Origin: Candidatus Woesearchaeota archaeon | GTDB taxonomy: Archaea > Nanobdellota > Nanobdellia > Woesearchaeales > JACJVW01 | Direction: 5' to 3' | DNA: 57,771 bases | Assembly (NCBI GenBank): GCA_020637435.1 | Contig: JACJVW010000004.1 | Span: 1 to 57,771, forward strand | Shown: positions 1-8,025 of the stretch, in pieces | How positions within the stretch are numbered: position 1 is the first letter of the stretch | Layout of the letters: each line of letters begins with the position of its first letter | The notes under the pieces: model-generated | The model's input: only the letters and a program-made list of their open reading frames with translations | What the model was told of the DNA's origin: nothing | Databases searched by the model: none | Program-made: the position numbers and the translations under genes

Positions 1-1531
1 TTCTTTGGCGAAGTTCGATGCCGCGCACTTTTATCTTGCCGTTGCGGTAGACACCGAAGTAGTGCGTAGGGACAGGTCGCTTTGCGTTAGTGACGCTTGG
101 CAGGAATACTATCCACTTGAATATGCCGTCAAAGGAGACGGGTATGCCATGCCTTAGCTCAAGGTCTTTTGCGAAAGTTATCGCATCGTTGTCAGTAATA
201 TGTTCTTTTTGTATGTAGAGAGAGTCGATGATGCCGTGGATTACTCTGTAGCCCTGCTCCTGAGCGTACTGCATCGAGTCCATCATCACCTCACGCGCCG
301 CCTCGCCTATCGCCATATGGGCGCTTGCCACGCCGAGCTTGAATTCCCTGAAGCGGAGGTAACCGTAGCTTGAGACCAGGACCCATTTTAAGCCCTGGAG
401 GCGCTCTTTATCTCCCGTCTTCTTGTAGTGCATCCTTCTATCAAGGAAGGGTTTTATCGCTCTAGGGATGATACCTTTTTTTTCGGAGTTCGCATCTATG
501 CTGATGTTCTTGTGATAGATGAGCCAGGGGTACATGCTTGCGTAATCTACTTCAGCGACATCTGTGTGAAATCCGACAAGGGGGTCGAGCGTATGTCCTA
601 CTCTGTCCTGCTTGAGCAACTGGAACATGGTCAGGGGCTTGTCGACCGGTTTTTCTTTAAACGGCACCAGATAGTCTTTTCGTATCATCTCACGGACAAG
701 GCTTGACTGAAAGACTGCACCAAAGGAACGGGACGCTACCTGCTGGAGCAATGTGCCGGATATCTGCGCAAGCTCTATGATTGCGCCAAGACGGCACTCT
801 GAACCGATGTGGGTGCATGCATCGATAAGCAGTCTGCCATGCAGACGCACCGCATAATCACGGTAGACAATGTGGCCGTAGCTGAAAAAAGTCTTGCCGC
901 CCCTGTAGGTTAATGGAGATTCATCCCAACGATGAAACGGGAGGCGGATACCGTAGAGGGACGCGCGGTTAAGTAAATAGGGGACTCTTGAGAATGCGTG
1001 TTCCATGAAGATGACATCTGGGTCTTTGTTTTTGAGCGCAGCCGCGAGGTTCTTAAGCACATCTTCTTCTGCACCGCTGTATTGACGTCCATCAATGTGC
1101 AGGGTATGCACAGGGATGTTGTGGTCTTTTCTAACATCGCCTGAGGCTATGATACCGAGGTCCATGTAGGAGAGTTCTACATCGCCAAGCACCAGGCCAT
1201 GTTCATAGACATATTGCTGCTCCGGCTTGATATCGGCATTGTAGAGGAGCACCTTGTGCTGTGTCTCTTTTTCGATGAGTCCAACAATCTTCTCGAAATT
1301 ATTCAGGTAGCTGATGTGCACACCTAGCACGGGCATGTATTTGCCAAGATAATCCTGATGTGTCGCATGGAAGTAGGGAAGGCCGAGCCTGCGAAGCGCC
1401 TGATAGCTTAGTTTGTGCTTCTCCAGATAGAGGGTGACCCTATAGTCTTTAACCAGGCGCCTGTTCTCTTTTCCTTCCCGCATCCAGAGTATTACTCTGT
1501 TGTCTGCACGATACGCATCTATGAATTCCAT
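1..1531 (-). CDS. PolB2-type (degenerate) family B DNA polymerase, C-terminus outside window
   Basis: Reading the minus strand from ATG at 1531 gives an open frame that runs off the left edge (about 510 residues visible). Polymerase motif A is present as DYASMYPWLI (RC of about 505-550), motif B as LKWVLVSSYG (about 360-390). Motif C, normally YGDTDS, reads HGIIDS (about 220-240), so the first metal-binding Asp is gone and only the second remains. The exonuclease region is also degenerate: the ExoI-like segment reads LSYMDLG rather than xDIE, and the ExoII-like segment is EHAFSRVPYLLNRA. This pattern matches archaeal PolB2, a paralogue of replicative PolB described as probably catalytically inactive. 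Its start overlaps the small gene upstream by 83 nt. Family assignment is strong; lack of activity is inference. Confidence 0.85.
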   Translation of the reverse strand, partial: MEFIDAYRADNRVILWMREGKENRRLVKDYRVTLYLEKHKLSYQALRRLGLPYFHATHQDYLGKYMPVLGVHISYLNNFEKIVGLIEKETQHKVLLYNADIKPEQQYVYEHGLVLGDVELSYMDLGIIASGDVRKDHNIPVHTLHIDGRQYSGAEEDVLKNLAAALKNKDPDVIFMEHAFSRVPYLLNRASLYGIRLPFHRWDESPLTYRGGKTFFSYGHIVYRDYAVRLHGRLLIDACTHIGSECRLGAIIELAQISGTLLQQVASRSFGAVFQSSLVREMIRKDYLVPFKEKPVDKPLTMFQLLKQDRVGHTLDPLVGFHTDVAEVDYASMYPWLIYHKNISIDANSEKKGIIPRAIKPFLDRRMHYKKTGDKERLQGLKWVLVSSYGYLRFREFKLGVASAHMAIGEAAREVMMDSMQYAQEQGYRVIHGIIDSLYIQKEHITDNDAITFAKDLELRHGIPVSFDGIFKWIVFLPSVTNAKRPVPTHYFGVYRNGKIKVRGIELRQR

Positions 1532-1742
1532 GCTTCTTCTCTTCCATCATGATAGTCAACAACAGGAGCGCCCAGGTATGCATGCTGCATGCGTAAGATA
1601 TGGCCCCCATGTGCTTGTAGGCTTGCTGCAAAAGGTCTTCGAGGATGACCCTGTCTTCTTCGCGAAGCGCTTTAGCATAGTCTTTGAGCTCCTGGATTAT
1701 TGTGTCGATGACAATCCTCTGGCTTGTTACGGTATGTCCCAT
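1449..1742 (-). CDS. Small helical protein of the PolB2 cassette
   Basis: A 97-residue product. Residues 1-70 are predicted helical and well structured (LREEDRVILEDLLQQAYKHM, then MHTWALLLLTIMMEEKK). The last ~26 residues are low-complexity and basic and are encoded where the polB2 gene already reads in another frame (1449-1531), so the tail may be unselected. The start at 1742 lies 4 nt after the upstream gene's stop, which suggests translational coupling. I recognise it as a conserved archaeal hypothetical protein type found near PolB2, without a known activity. It could be a DNA-binding or scaffolding partner of the inactive polymerase; that is inference. Confidence 0.7.
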   Translation of the reverse strand: MGHTVTSQRIVIDTIIQELKDYAKALREEDRVILEDLLQQAYKHMGAISYACSMHTWALLLLTIMMEEKKHGIHRCVSCRQQSNTLDAGRKREQAPG

Positions 1743-1745
1743 ACT

Positions 1746-2150
1746 CTACCCCCATGCATCGCAATATTTTCTTGCAAATGCCGCTTCTTTCCTTCCGACC
1801 TCGACGATGACCTTGTAGCGTTGTGAGATATCCTTGAGCAATTCCCAGCACTGCACGAAAACATCGTGATTCTCCTCTTCATCATCATAGGAGAAGAGGA
1901 TTCGTGTTGAGGTGACGATTATACTTTTGATAGCCAGTCTTCTTGCCCAATACGGAACCTGCTTGAGCGTATCTCGATAGCGGTAGATAGCTTCGGCATT
2001 CATCACATAGACATCATGCATCTCTTCAGGCATGACCTGCGGGAAGACCCGATGAGGGTCGGCACTGTTCGCGCAATCTATTATCAATGACGGCTTTTCT
2101 TTGAATGCCTCTAAGAGAAATTTCCTGCTTTCACTTACCCCGACCAGCAT
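1746..2150 (-). CDS. Short RecA-superfamily-like protein without a P-loop, PolB2 cassette
   Basis: 134 residues, first gene of a three-gene minus-strand unit ending in polB2. The fold pattern suggests a truncated RecA/RadA-like core: a hydrophobic beta strand ending in Asp (SLIIDCANSADP), later strands IKSIIVTST and YKVIVEV, and no GxxxxGK(T/S) motif. Archaeal PolB2 genes have been reported beside an inactivated RadA paralogue, and the context here fits that. A TATA-like element (2172-2180) lies 22-30 nt upstream of the start, so transcripts are probably leaderless. Similarity is by eye only; a divergent unrelated alpha/beta protein remains possible. Confidence 0.55.
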   Translation of the reverse strand: MLVGVSESRKFLLEAFKEKPSLIIDCANSADPHRVFPQVMPEEMHDVYVMNAEAIYRYRDTLKQVPYWARRLAIKSIIVTSTRILFSYDDEEENHDVFVQCWELLKDISQRYKVIVEVGRKEAAFARKYCDAWG

Positions 2151-2341
2151 ATAGAACGGAGTATTTCTTTTCTTTAAATAGGCCGCAAGAGGATGTCTTG
2201 TGGTGTATAAAAACCTCTTTGCAATAGATACTGCTGCGTAAGTGATGTTATTCCCAGTTTATACATGCAACAAAGCAGAGTACAAATTCAATAAACAATT
2301 ATAGTCTTCATGTTTATAAAGTTTGAAAATATTCTTCGGAT
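2151..2341. promoter_or_regulatory. Divergent promoter region, PolB2 cassette / SRAP gene
   Basis: 191-bp gap between divergent genes. The minus-strand gene has a TATA-like box at 2172-2180 (RC TATTTAAAG). The plus-strand gene has TTTATAAA at 2313-2320, 22-29 nt before its ATG. No coding frame is evident between them. Pairing a polymerase cassette with an abasic-site repair gene would allow shared DNA-damage control, but I see no operator. Confidence 0.6.
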
Positions 2342-2968
2342 ATGTGCGGAAGGTTCAGTCTGTTTACGGTCGCAAGCGTACTTGCGGAACGTTTTGATAT
2401 ACGTGTTGAAGGGAAGCTTACTCCACGGTACAATATCGCTCCTACGCAGGAGATTGCGGTTATTCTGAACACTGCACCGCATAGCCTGACGATGGTGAAG
2501 TGGGGACTTATCCCGACGTGGGCAAAAGATGATTCCTTTAAGACGATTAATGCAAAGCAGGAGACCGTCGCTGAGAAACCTATGTTTAAGCGTCTGGTGA
2601 ACAAGAAACGCTGCCTTATACTTGCTGACGGATTCTATGAATGGCACCATGTCGGTGAGAAGAAGATTCCTTACAGGGCTTACTTTATGGACAATGTGCC
2701 TTTTGCGATGGCTGGGTTGTACGACCACTGGGTGCACGAAGGTGTTGAGCTGATTACGGCAACTATCATGACCACTGCTGCTGCTGGAAAGCTTGCTGAT
2801 ATCCACACGCGCATGCCAGTCATCCTTGACCAAACAAGTGAAAAGAAGTGGTTAAGCGATGTACCTTACGGCGAATTGCACCTGACCAACAGGACTGACC
2901 TGATGCTTAAGGAAATACCGCCGCTCATCAATAGTCCAAGGAATGAGAAGAAGGCAGTACTTGGCTAA
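2342..2968 (+). CDS. SRAP-domain protein (HMCES/YedK family), abasic-site DNA-protein crosslinker
   Basis: 208 residues, the usual size for the family. Met-Cys-Gly-Arg-Phe at the N-terminus puts Cys2 in place to become the N-terminal nucleophile after Met removal. Other active-site residues are visible: Asn70 in TINAKQET, Glu100 in DGFYEW and His155 in DIHTRMP, equivalent to Asn75, Glu105 and His160 of E. coli YedK. The family binds ssDNA and forms a thiazolidine crosslink with abasic sites, protecting them during replication. It is transcribed alone from a promoter shared divergently with the PolB2 cassette. The ATG at 2342 is the only start that exposes Cys2. Confidence 0.95.
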   Translation: MCGRFSLFTVASVLAERFDIRVEGKLTPRYNIAPTQEIAVILNTAPHSLTMVKWGLIPTWAKDDSFKTINAKQETVAEKPMFKRLVNKKRCLILADGFYEWHHVGEKKIPYRAYFMDNVPFAMAGLYDHWVHEGVELITATIMTTAAAGKLADIHTRMPVILDQTSEKKWLSDVPYGELHLTNRTDLMLKEIPPLINSPRNEKKAVLG

Positions 2969-2979
2969 TCTTCTTTGCC

Positions 2980-3636
2980 CTAGCTGCAAAGCGTATAGAG
3001 GATCTCGAAGGACTTGAGTAAATCGGATTCAGCAACCATGAGGATGTGTTCGTTCCCGCAGATTAATGCATCGATGATGGAGATATCATTCTCACTTAAT
3101 TGACTGGAAATTACTGAGAATACTCCAGGCGTTTTCATCAGAATATCCGGATAGGTCATCTCGAGCATACCTATTTTCTTGTCCGTAGCCATGATATGGC
3201 CTTTGAATAGCGCTATGGTTCTTGGCAGGCTTTGCTGATCAACGACAATACGAAAAAGCTTTGCACCTTCAAGCACACGAAGGGTCTCCCCCTCCTCATA
3301 GTTTACTTCCGGGAGCAGTTTACCCAGTTTTCGGGTAACGTCATCATTCTTCTTTAGCGAGAGGGAAGCCATCTTGCTTAGTGTTTTAATCTTGGCTTTC
3401 TTGAGCAGTGAGTACACTTCACCGATGTCTCTCTTCTTCTCAGGCTCGATGTTGTATCTTCTTATGGCGCTGATTACTGAGTCAAGACTGAGATTGAGTT
3501 TGTATGTGGTAATGATGTACTGCGCTAGCGCGCGCATATTGATGATGCCGCGGGAAAGGTCTTTCCTGATGGACATATCAGTATCAATTATCTTCCAGAT
3601 ATGTTCTCTGATATTGGAAATATTTTGCTTTCTCAT
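2980..3636 (-). CDS. ACT-domain protein, candidate regulator of serine biosynthesis
   Basis: 218 residues. The N-terminal ~100 residues are helical and basic, with an HTH-like stretch (SIRKDLSRGIINMRALAQYI, then LSLDSVISAIRRY) that could bind DNA. The C-terminal ~100 residues alternate strand and helix in two ACT-like units (VVDQQSLPRTIALFKG; PGVFSVISSQLSENDISIID, with the ligand-type Gly and Asn positions). The gene is divergent from a SerC-like aminotransferase and SerA, with three TTTGTCA repeats between them. An amino-acid-sensing regulator of the divergent operon is the simplest reading. The HTH is inferred from pattern, not proven. Confidence 0.65.
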   Translation of the reverse strand: MRKQNISNIREHIWKIIDTDMSIRKDLSRGIINMRALAQYIITTYKLNLSLDSVISAIRRYNIEPEKKRDIGEVYSLLKKAKIKTLSKMASLSLKKNDDVTRKLGKLLPEVNYEEGETLRVLEGAKLFRIVVDQQSLPRTIALFKGHIMATDKKIGMLEMTYPDILMKTPGVFSVISSQLSENDISIIDALICGNEHILMVAESDLLKSFEILYTLCS

Positions 3637-3761
3637 GCGTCACTATATTTGTCAATTCTTAATATATTTTGCCATTTTTGTCATTTTTTCTATTTTTTTG
3701 AAATATTTGTCACTTGGCTTATAAACACTATTTTCCTTTGATTAGAAACGGAGGTACAAAA
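3637..3761. promoter_or_regulatory. Divergent promoter with three TTTGTCA direct repeats at 29-bp spacing
   Basis: TTTGTCA occurs at 3648-3654, 3677-3683 and 3706-3712, giving starts exactly 29 bp apart. Flanks are T-rich. The plus-strand TATA box (CTTATAAAC, 3718-3726) follows the third copy. The minus-strand TATA-like element is at about 3661-3669, between copies one and two. A strong Shine-Dalgarno GGAGGT at 3750-3755 precedes the aminotransferase ATG. The arrangement looks like an operator array for a multimeric regulator, possibly the adjacent ACT protein. Confidence 0.6.
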
Positions 3762-4841
3762 ATGACTTTGTTTATACCAGGACCAACAGAAGTGCGAAAA
3801 GACGTGCTGGCTGCTATGGCCAAGCCACAGATAGGACACAGAACCGTTGAATTTAGGGAGCTATTCTCTTCCTTAAAACCGGGCTTACGAAAATTACTCT
3901 ACACCGAACTTGATGTGCTCATCTCCACTTCTTCCGGTTCAGGCTTCTGGGAGGCCTCCATAAGAAGCTGTGTGCAACGCCATGCCCTTCATGCGACAAA
4001 TGGAGCATTCTCCAAGAAGTGGGCAAGTGTTGCAGAGCGATGTGGTAAGAAAGTTACGAGGATTGAGTATCCTTTTGGCAAGGCAGTAAAAGCAAAGGAT
4101 GTGGAGGAGTACCTTCAGAAGGGTCAATACGATGCTTTCTGCATGGTACATAACGAGACTTCAACGGGTGTGGCATCAAATCTTGAAGAGATTGCGGAGG
4201 TCATGAAGAAGCATCCTGATGTGCTGTGGATGGTTGATGCAGTCTCATCAATAGCCGGCACAAAGATTGAAGTGGATAAACTTGGGATTGACATCTGTTT
4301 TGCATCATCGCAAAAAGCTCTTGCGCTTCCAGCAGGTATTGCTATTAGTTCAGTGAGCGATAAGGCATACGCAAAAGCAGCAAATGTGGAAGGACGGGGT
4401 TACTATTTTGACCTGCTTGAATTAAAAAAGAGCTACGACAAGGATATGACTCCGTATACCCCCTCTATACCCCACCTCTACGCACTGCAATATCAGCTTG
4501 GCATGTTTGCAAAGGAAGGCCTTGAGGAACGATTTACACGTCAGCGGAAAAATGCGGACTATGTACGTCAATGGGCTAAGGAGCAGGGATTTACGCTGTT
4601 CTCTGAGGAGGGTTATCATTCTGACACTATCGTGTGTCTGAGCAATACGAAAGATGTTGATTTTTCCAGGATAAAAAAGGATCTAGCGGCAAAAGGTATT
4701 ACGATGGATGCGGGGTATGGAAAACTCAACGAAGCGTTGGCTGCCGAAGGCAAGCCCACAACATTCAGGATAGCCACGATGGGTGACCTCACTCTTGCGG
4801 AGCTTGAAGATTTCACACAACAACTGGAGAACTATTGGTGA
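3762..4841 (+). CDS. Class V aminotransferase (SerC/AGXT-like), probable serine pathway transaminase
   Basis: 359 residues from the ATG at 3762, chosen because GGAGGT stands 6 nt before it; an earlier in-frame Met overlaps the TATA box. PLP fold-type I features are visible: a Gly/Ser-rich cofactor loop near 55-62 (STSSGSGFWE), Asp159 in MVDAVSS and the Schiff-base Lys185 in SSQKAL. It starts with FIPGPTEVR, typical of the serine-pyruvate/alanine-glyoxylate and archaeal phosphoserine aminotransferase group. SerA begins 4 nt downstream, so the likely substrate is 3-phosphohydroxypyruvate with glutamate as donor. A glyoxylate or pyruvate substrate cannot be excluded. No phosphoserine phosphatase lies in this operon. 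Confidence 0.85.
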   Translation: MTLFIPGPTEVRKDVLAAMAKPQIGHRTVEFRELFSSLKPGLRKLLYTELDVLISTSSGSGFWEASIRSCVQRHALHATNGAFSKKWASVAERCGKKVTRIEYPFGKAVKAKDVEEYLQKGQYDAFCMVHNETSTGVASNLEEIAEVMKKHPDVLWMVDAVSSIAGTKIEVDKLGIDICFASSQKALALPAGIAISSVSDKAYAKAANVEGRGYYFDLLELKKSYDKDMTPYTPSIPHLYALQYQLGMFAKEGLEERFTRQRKNADYVRQWAKEQGFTLFSEEGYHSDTIVCLSNTKDVDFSRIKKDLAAKGITMDAGYGKLNEALAAEGKPTTFRIATMGDLTLAELEDFTQQLENYW

Positions 4842-4845
4842 TATT

Positions 4846-6024
4846 ATGAAGATACTCATACCGGATAAAGTCAGCACAACAGCGAAGGAAAGACTAGATA
4901 ATTTTGAGGTTACACAGGAACCTGGATTACCTATTGCGGAGGTCAACAAACAAACTCCAGACGCAATTGTCGTGCGCAGCTATAAGCTTCATGACCTGCG
5001 CATTGGAAAGAAATTGACTGCGATAGGGCGGGCAGGAGCGGGAGTGAATAATATTCCTGTGGAGACCTGCACAGCACAGGGTATTGTGGTCTTCAATACG
5101 CCCGGGGCAAACGCTAATGCCGTCAAGGAATTGGTGCTTTGCGGATTGCTACTTTCTTCAAGAAAGATTGTGCAAGGCGTGCAATGGACGGGGACACTTA
5201 CAGGCCAGGAGAATGCTCATACTCTTGTAGAGAAGAACAAGAGTTCCTTTAAGGGTAATGAGCTTTTGGGTAGAACCTTAGGCGTGATTGGTCTAGGCGC
5301 TATTGGGAGACGTGTAGCGAACGACGCTCTTGCGCTTGGCATGGATGTTATAGGTTTTGACCCGCATATTTCCATTGAGCACGCCTGGCAATTATCACGA
5401 GGAGTGCAAAAGGCAGCATCACTGGATGAAATCTACACGAAGTGTGATTATATCACTATACATATCCCATTATTGGAACAGACTCGTGGTATGTTTGACG
5501 CTTCTGTATTTAGCAAGCTAAAGTCAGGAACGAGGTTGCTAAATTTCTCAAGGGACGCGCTGGTGCAGGAATCAGACCTTCTTGACGCCATTGCATCTGG
5601 ACAAGTTGGTTGTTATGTGACCGACTTCCCCACGGATAAGCTTATTGGACTTGACCAGGTCATTACGATACCGCACCTGGGTGCGTCGACTGAGGAAGCA
5701 GAAGAGAATTGCGCGGTCATGATAGCGAACCAGATTACTGACTTTCTGCAATACGGGAATATCAAGAACTCTGTAAACTTTCCAGATTGTTCTTTGCCAA
5801 AAAACGGTTACCGAAGAATTACAGTCGTAAACCGAAATACTCCTGGCCTTTTGGAACAGATTACACAAGCAGTCAACAAGTACAACCTTAACATTGAGGA
5901 ATTGCTCAACAAAAGCAAGGGTGATATGGCTTACACGATTGTTGATGTTAGCGGCACACCGGAGGCATCTCTCCAGACAGAATTAGAGGGGATAGAGGGT
6001 GTTATCAGAGTCAGGATGTTGTAA
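4846..6024 (+). CDS. serA: D-3-phosphoglycerate dehydrogenase
   Basis: 392 residues. An N-terminal substrate-domain half is followed by the NAD-binding Rossmann motif GLGAIG (149-154), the conserved Arg (236, NFSRDALV) and catalytic His277 in PHLGASTEEAE. The last ~70 residues form an ACT domain (RRITVVNRNTPGLLEQI onward). The DFP..K segment replaces the usual DVFxxEP, as in some short bacterial SerA proteins. It catalyses the NAD-dependent oxidation of 3-phosphoglycerate that starts serine synthesis, and the ACT domain suggests serine feedback. Start 4846 lies just after the aminotransferase stop; the two genes form one operon. Confidence 0.93.
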   Translation: MKILIPDKVSTTAKERLDNFEVTQEPGLPIAEVNKQTPDAIVVRSYKLHDLRIGKKLTAIGRAGAGVNNIPVETCTAQGIVVFNTPGANANAVKELVLCGLLLSSRKIVQGVQWTGTLTGQENAHTLVEKNKSSFKGNELLGRTLGVIGLGAIGRRVANDALALGMDVIGFDPHISIEHAWQLSRGVQKAASLDEIYTKCDYITIHIPLLEQTRGMFDASVFSKLKSGTRLLNFSRDALVQESDLLDAIASGQVGCYVTDFPTDKLIGLDQVITIPHLGASTEEAEENCAVMIANQITDFLQYGNIKNSVNFPDCSLPKNGYRRITVVNRNTPGLLEQITQAVNKYNLNIEELLNKSKGDMAYTIVDVSGTPEASLQTELEGIEGVIRVRML

Positions 6025-6127
6025 TATCAATTGGTTTCTTATTATTTTCTTTGTACCCTGGTGTTACAAGAGTTGCTTGTTTGGCTATTCTTTAAGTCTA
6101 AGGAGGGTACATGTTCTAAGTAAATTT
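6025..6127. other. Convergent intergenic region with T-rich tracts and a GTACCCT inverted repeat
   Basis: Between convergent serA and larC. T-rich runs at about 6030-6052 could terminate serA transcription, as archaeal termination often uses U-tracts. GTACCCT (6053-6059) and AGGGTAC (6104-6110) form a 7-bp inverted repeat with a 44-nt loop. No coding frame is visible. Confidence 0.35.
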
Positions 6128-7279
6128 TTACCTGCTGTACTTTAGCTTGGCTTCATCATAGATAGTAAGGATACTGACATCATGTTTCTCCGCAGCTTTT
6201 TTACAATCTTCATACTCGGGTGTGGCTCGCTCTTCGCCTGAAGCGAGGGTCACTACTTTTGCACGGATGTCACCGTATTTTGTCTTGATAGTTCGTATCT
6301 CGCGTTTGAGGAGATATCTGGTGATGTCTGTGACACGTACACCAATAGTAGATGAATGTTTGAATATGCAATCCAGTAATGCATCAAGAGGGTTTTGTTT
6401 GCTAAGAATCTGAAGTGTTGTTGCGTGGCGGTGCTTTTTTGCGATGCTTGGATAGATTTGCACATCGATAGCGCCGCATGCCAGCAGGTGAGTGATAAGG
6501 GGCTGATAGAATTCAGGATTCATGTCATCGATGGTCGTGGTCAATTGTTTGATAGTATCTATCTCGTATGGGTCTTGGTAGAGACTTATGGTGAGTATAT
6601 TTGGAAACGGAAAATCCTTGGTGCCTGCACCTTTGCCAACGTTGGATGGTGAAAACGGACAATCAACTTGAAAGTTGTCAGTGATGGTCGCGAGAATGGC
6701 TGCACCTGTTGGAGTGGTCATCTCACTTGGAAGATTGTATCTTTTCGTCGGCGCATCTTTAAGGATGTGGCGCACTGCGGGAACTGGAAGGAGCGTTTCT
6801 CCATGTGAATACGTGACTTTGCCAATTCCTTCACCAACGGGTGAAGCGATGAATCTTGCTTCTCCCAATTTATCTAAGAGGACAGCTGCGCTTACGATGT
6901 CTATGATGCTGTCGATTGCGCCCACTTCGTGGAAATGAACTTTTTCTATCGGAACATCATGCGCTTTTGCTTCGGCTTCCCCAATCTTCAGAAAGATGTC
7001 TTTACTGAGTTGCTTAACCGCATCTGAAAGGGTGCTTGCATCAATTATGTTGAAGATGTCATTAAGGTAGCGGTGCGTGTCTTGCTTTGGGAAATGTACA
7101 TTGAAATGTAATGCCTCTGTCTCGCATTTACTTACAGCGGTGAATTCTGTTGAGAACTCAAGATGTAGTTTTGTGAGTTCTGATTGGAGATAGTCCTGAG
7201 CATCAAGGAGGTCGGTCATGGCAGCGATAAATTTGTCACCGCTGATTCCGCTTGCACAATCAATATAGATGAGCTTCAT
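6128..7279 (-). CDS. larC: Nickel-pincer cofactor biosynthesis protein LarC (Ni insertion)
   Basis: 383 residues, full length and in one frame; in some bacteria larC needs a programmed frameshift between two halves, not so here. The N-terminus has the family signature IYIDCASGISGDKFIAAM. VHFHEVGAIDSIIDIVSAA follows near residue 115 and EMTTPTGAAIL near 185. LarC is a CTP-dependent nickel insertase acting on pyridinium-3,5-bisthiocarboxylic acid mononucleotide. It is the last gene of larE-larB-larC and its ATG overlaps the larB stop by 4 nt. No larA (lactate racemase) or other client enzyme is in the window. Confidence 0.93.
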   Translation of the reverse strand: MKLIYIDCASGISGDKFIAAMTDLLDAQDYLQSELTKLHLEFSTEFTAVSKCETEALHFNVHFPKQDTHRYLNDIFNIIDASTLSDAVKQLSKDIFLKIGEAEAKAHDVPIEKVHFHEVGAIDSIIDIVSAAVLLDKLGEARFIASPVGEGIGKVTYSHGETLLPVPAVRHILKDAPTKRYNLPSEMTTPTGAAILATITDNFQVDCPFSPSNVGKGAGTKDFPFPNILTISLYQDPYEIDTIKQLTTTIDDMNPEFYQPLITHLLACGAIDVQIYPSIAKKHRHATTLQILSKQNPLDALLDCIFKHSSTIGVRVTDITRYLLKREIRTIKTKYGDIRAKVVTLASGEERATPEYEDCKKAAEKHDVSILTIYDEAKLKYSR

Positions 7280-8025
7280 TCTTCACCTATATGATTGATT
7301 AGAGAAGCCTGGTACGCGGCACCAAAGCCGTTGTCAATATTTACGACGGATACGTTTGGTGCGCAAGAATTAAGCATGGAAAGTAGAGGCGCAATTCCCT
7401 GCAAATGGGAACCATAGCCCACAGATGTTGGTACGGCAATGACCGGGCATTTAACCAGACCGGCAACGACAGAAACTAGTGCGCCTTCCATGCCCGCGAC
7501 GGCAATGATGACATTTGCTTCCTGGAGTTTGTCGTAATACGCAAGCAATCTGTGTATACCCGCAACACCCACATCTATAATGGTAGTGACTTTATTGCCC
7601 ATCGTCTCTGCAACTAATTCTGCTTCCTTGACTACAGGCATATCGCTTGTGCCTGCACCAATAACTATTATGTGGCCTTTTTTTGGGAGCGGTTCTTCTT
7701 CGTAGATACCCACTCTGCTGATGGCATCAAATGCAAAATGTGTTTTGTTGTTGAGTGCTTCCGCCTGTTCATCTGTCATGCGTGTAAGTAAGAACCGCTT
7801 TGATTTGTTCTTTAGCTCTTCATATGCATCGGTGACTTGTTTGACCGTCTTGTTCTGCGCCCATATGACTTCGGGGAAGCCTTTTTTCAGCTCACGCAGA
7901 TGGTCCATATGAAAATCTGCAAATTGCTTAAAGGGCATGTCAGTGAGTTGTTTAATGAGCTGCTCTGTATCAAGCGTTCCGGATTTGTGGTCTTCCAGAA
8001 GCTTTTCAAGCTCTTTCTTATGCAT
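7276..8025 (-). CDS. larB: Pyridinium-3,5-biscarboxylic acid mononucleotide synthase LarB
   Basis: 249 residues from the ATG at 8025, which follows a GAGGTG Shine-Dalgarno; an upstream in-frame ATG at 8040 lies inside the SD region. The C-terminal AIR-carboxylase-like (PurE-related) domain is clear: IIVIGAGTSDMPVVKEAELV, VGVAGIHRLL, AVAGMEGALVSVVAGLV and PTSVGYGSHLQGIAPLL. LarB carboxylates and hydrolyses nicotinic acid adenine dinucleotide, the first step of nickel-pincer cofactor synthesis. It overlaps larE at its start and larC at its end, so all three are translationally coupled. Confidence 0.93.
   Translation of the reverse strand: MHKKELEKLLEDHKSGTLDTEQLIKQLTDMPFKQFADFHMDHLRELKKGFPEVIWAQNKTVKQVTDAYEELKNKSKRFLLTRMTDEQAEALNNKTHFAFDAISRVGIYEEEPLPKKGHIIVIGAGTSDMPVVKEAELVAETMGNKVTTIIDVGVAGIHRLLAYYDKLQEANVIIAVAGMEGALVSVVAGLVKCPVIAVPTSVGYGSHLQGIAPLLSMLNSCAPNVSVVNIDNGFGAAYQASLINHIGEE

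Noticed and set aside
428..706. Open frame on the plus strand with no known family
   Set aside because: It lies opposite conserved PolB2 motif A and B on the minus strand, which explains the region fully.
6053..6110. GTACCCT/AGGGTAC inverted repeat as a riboswitch or strong terminator
   Set aside because: Only 7 bp with a 44-nt loop and no T-run at the right place; it may be chance.
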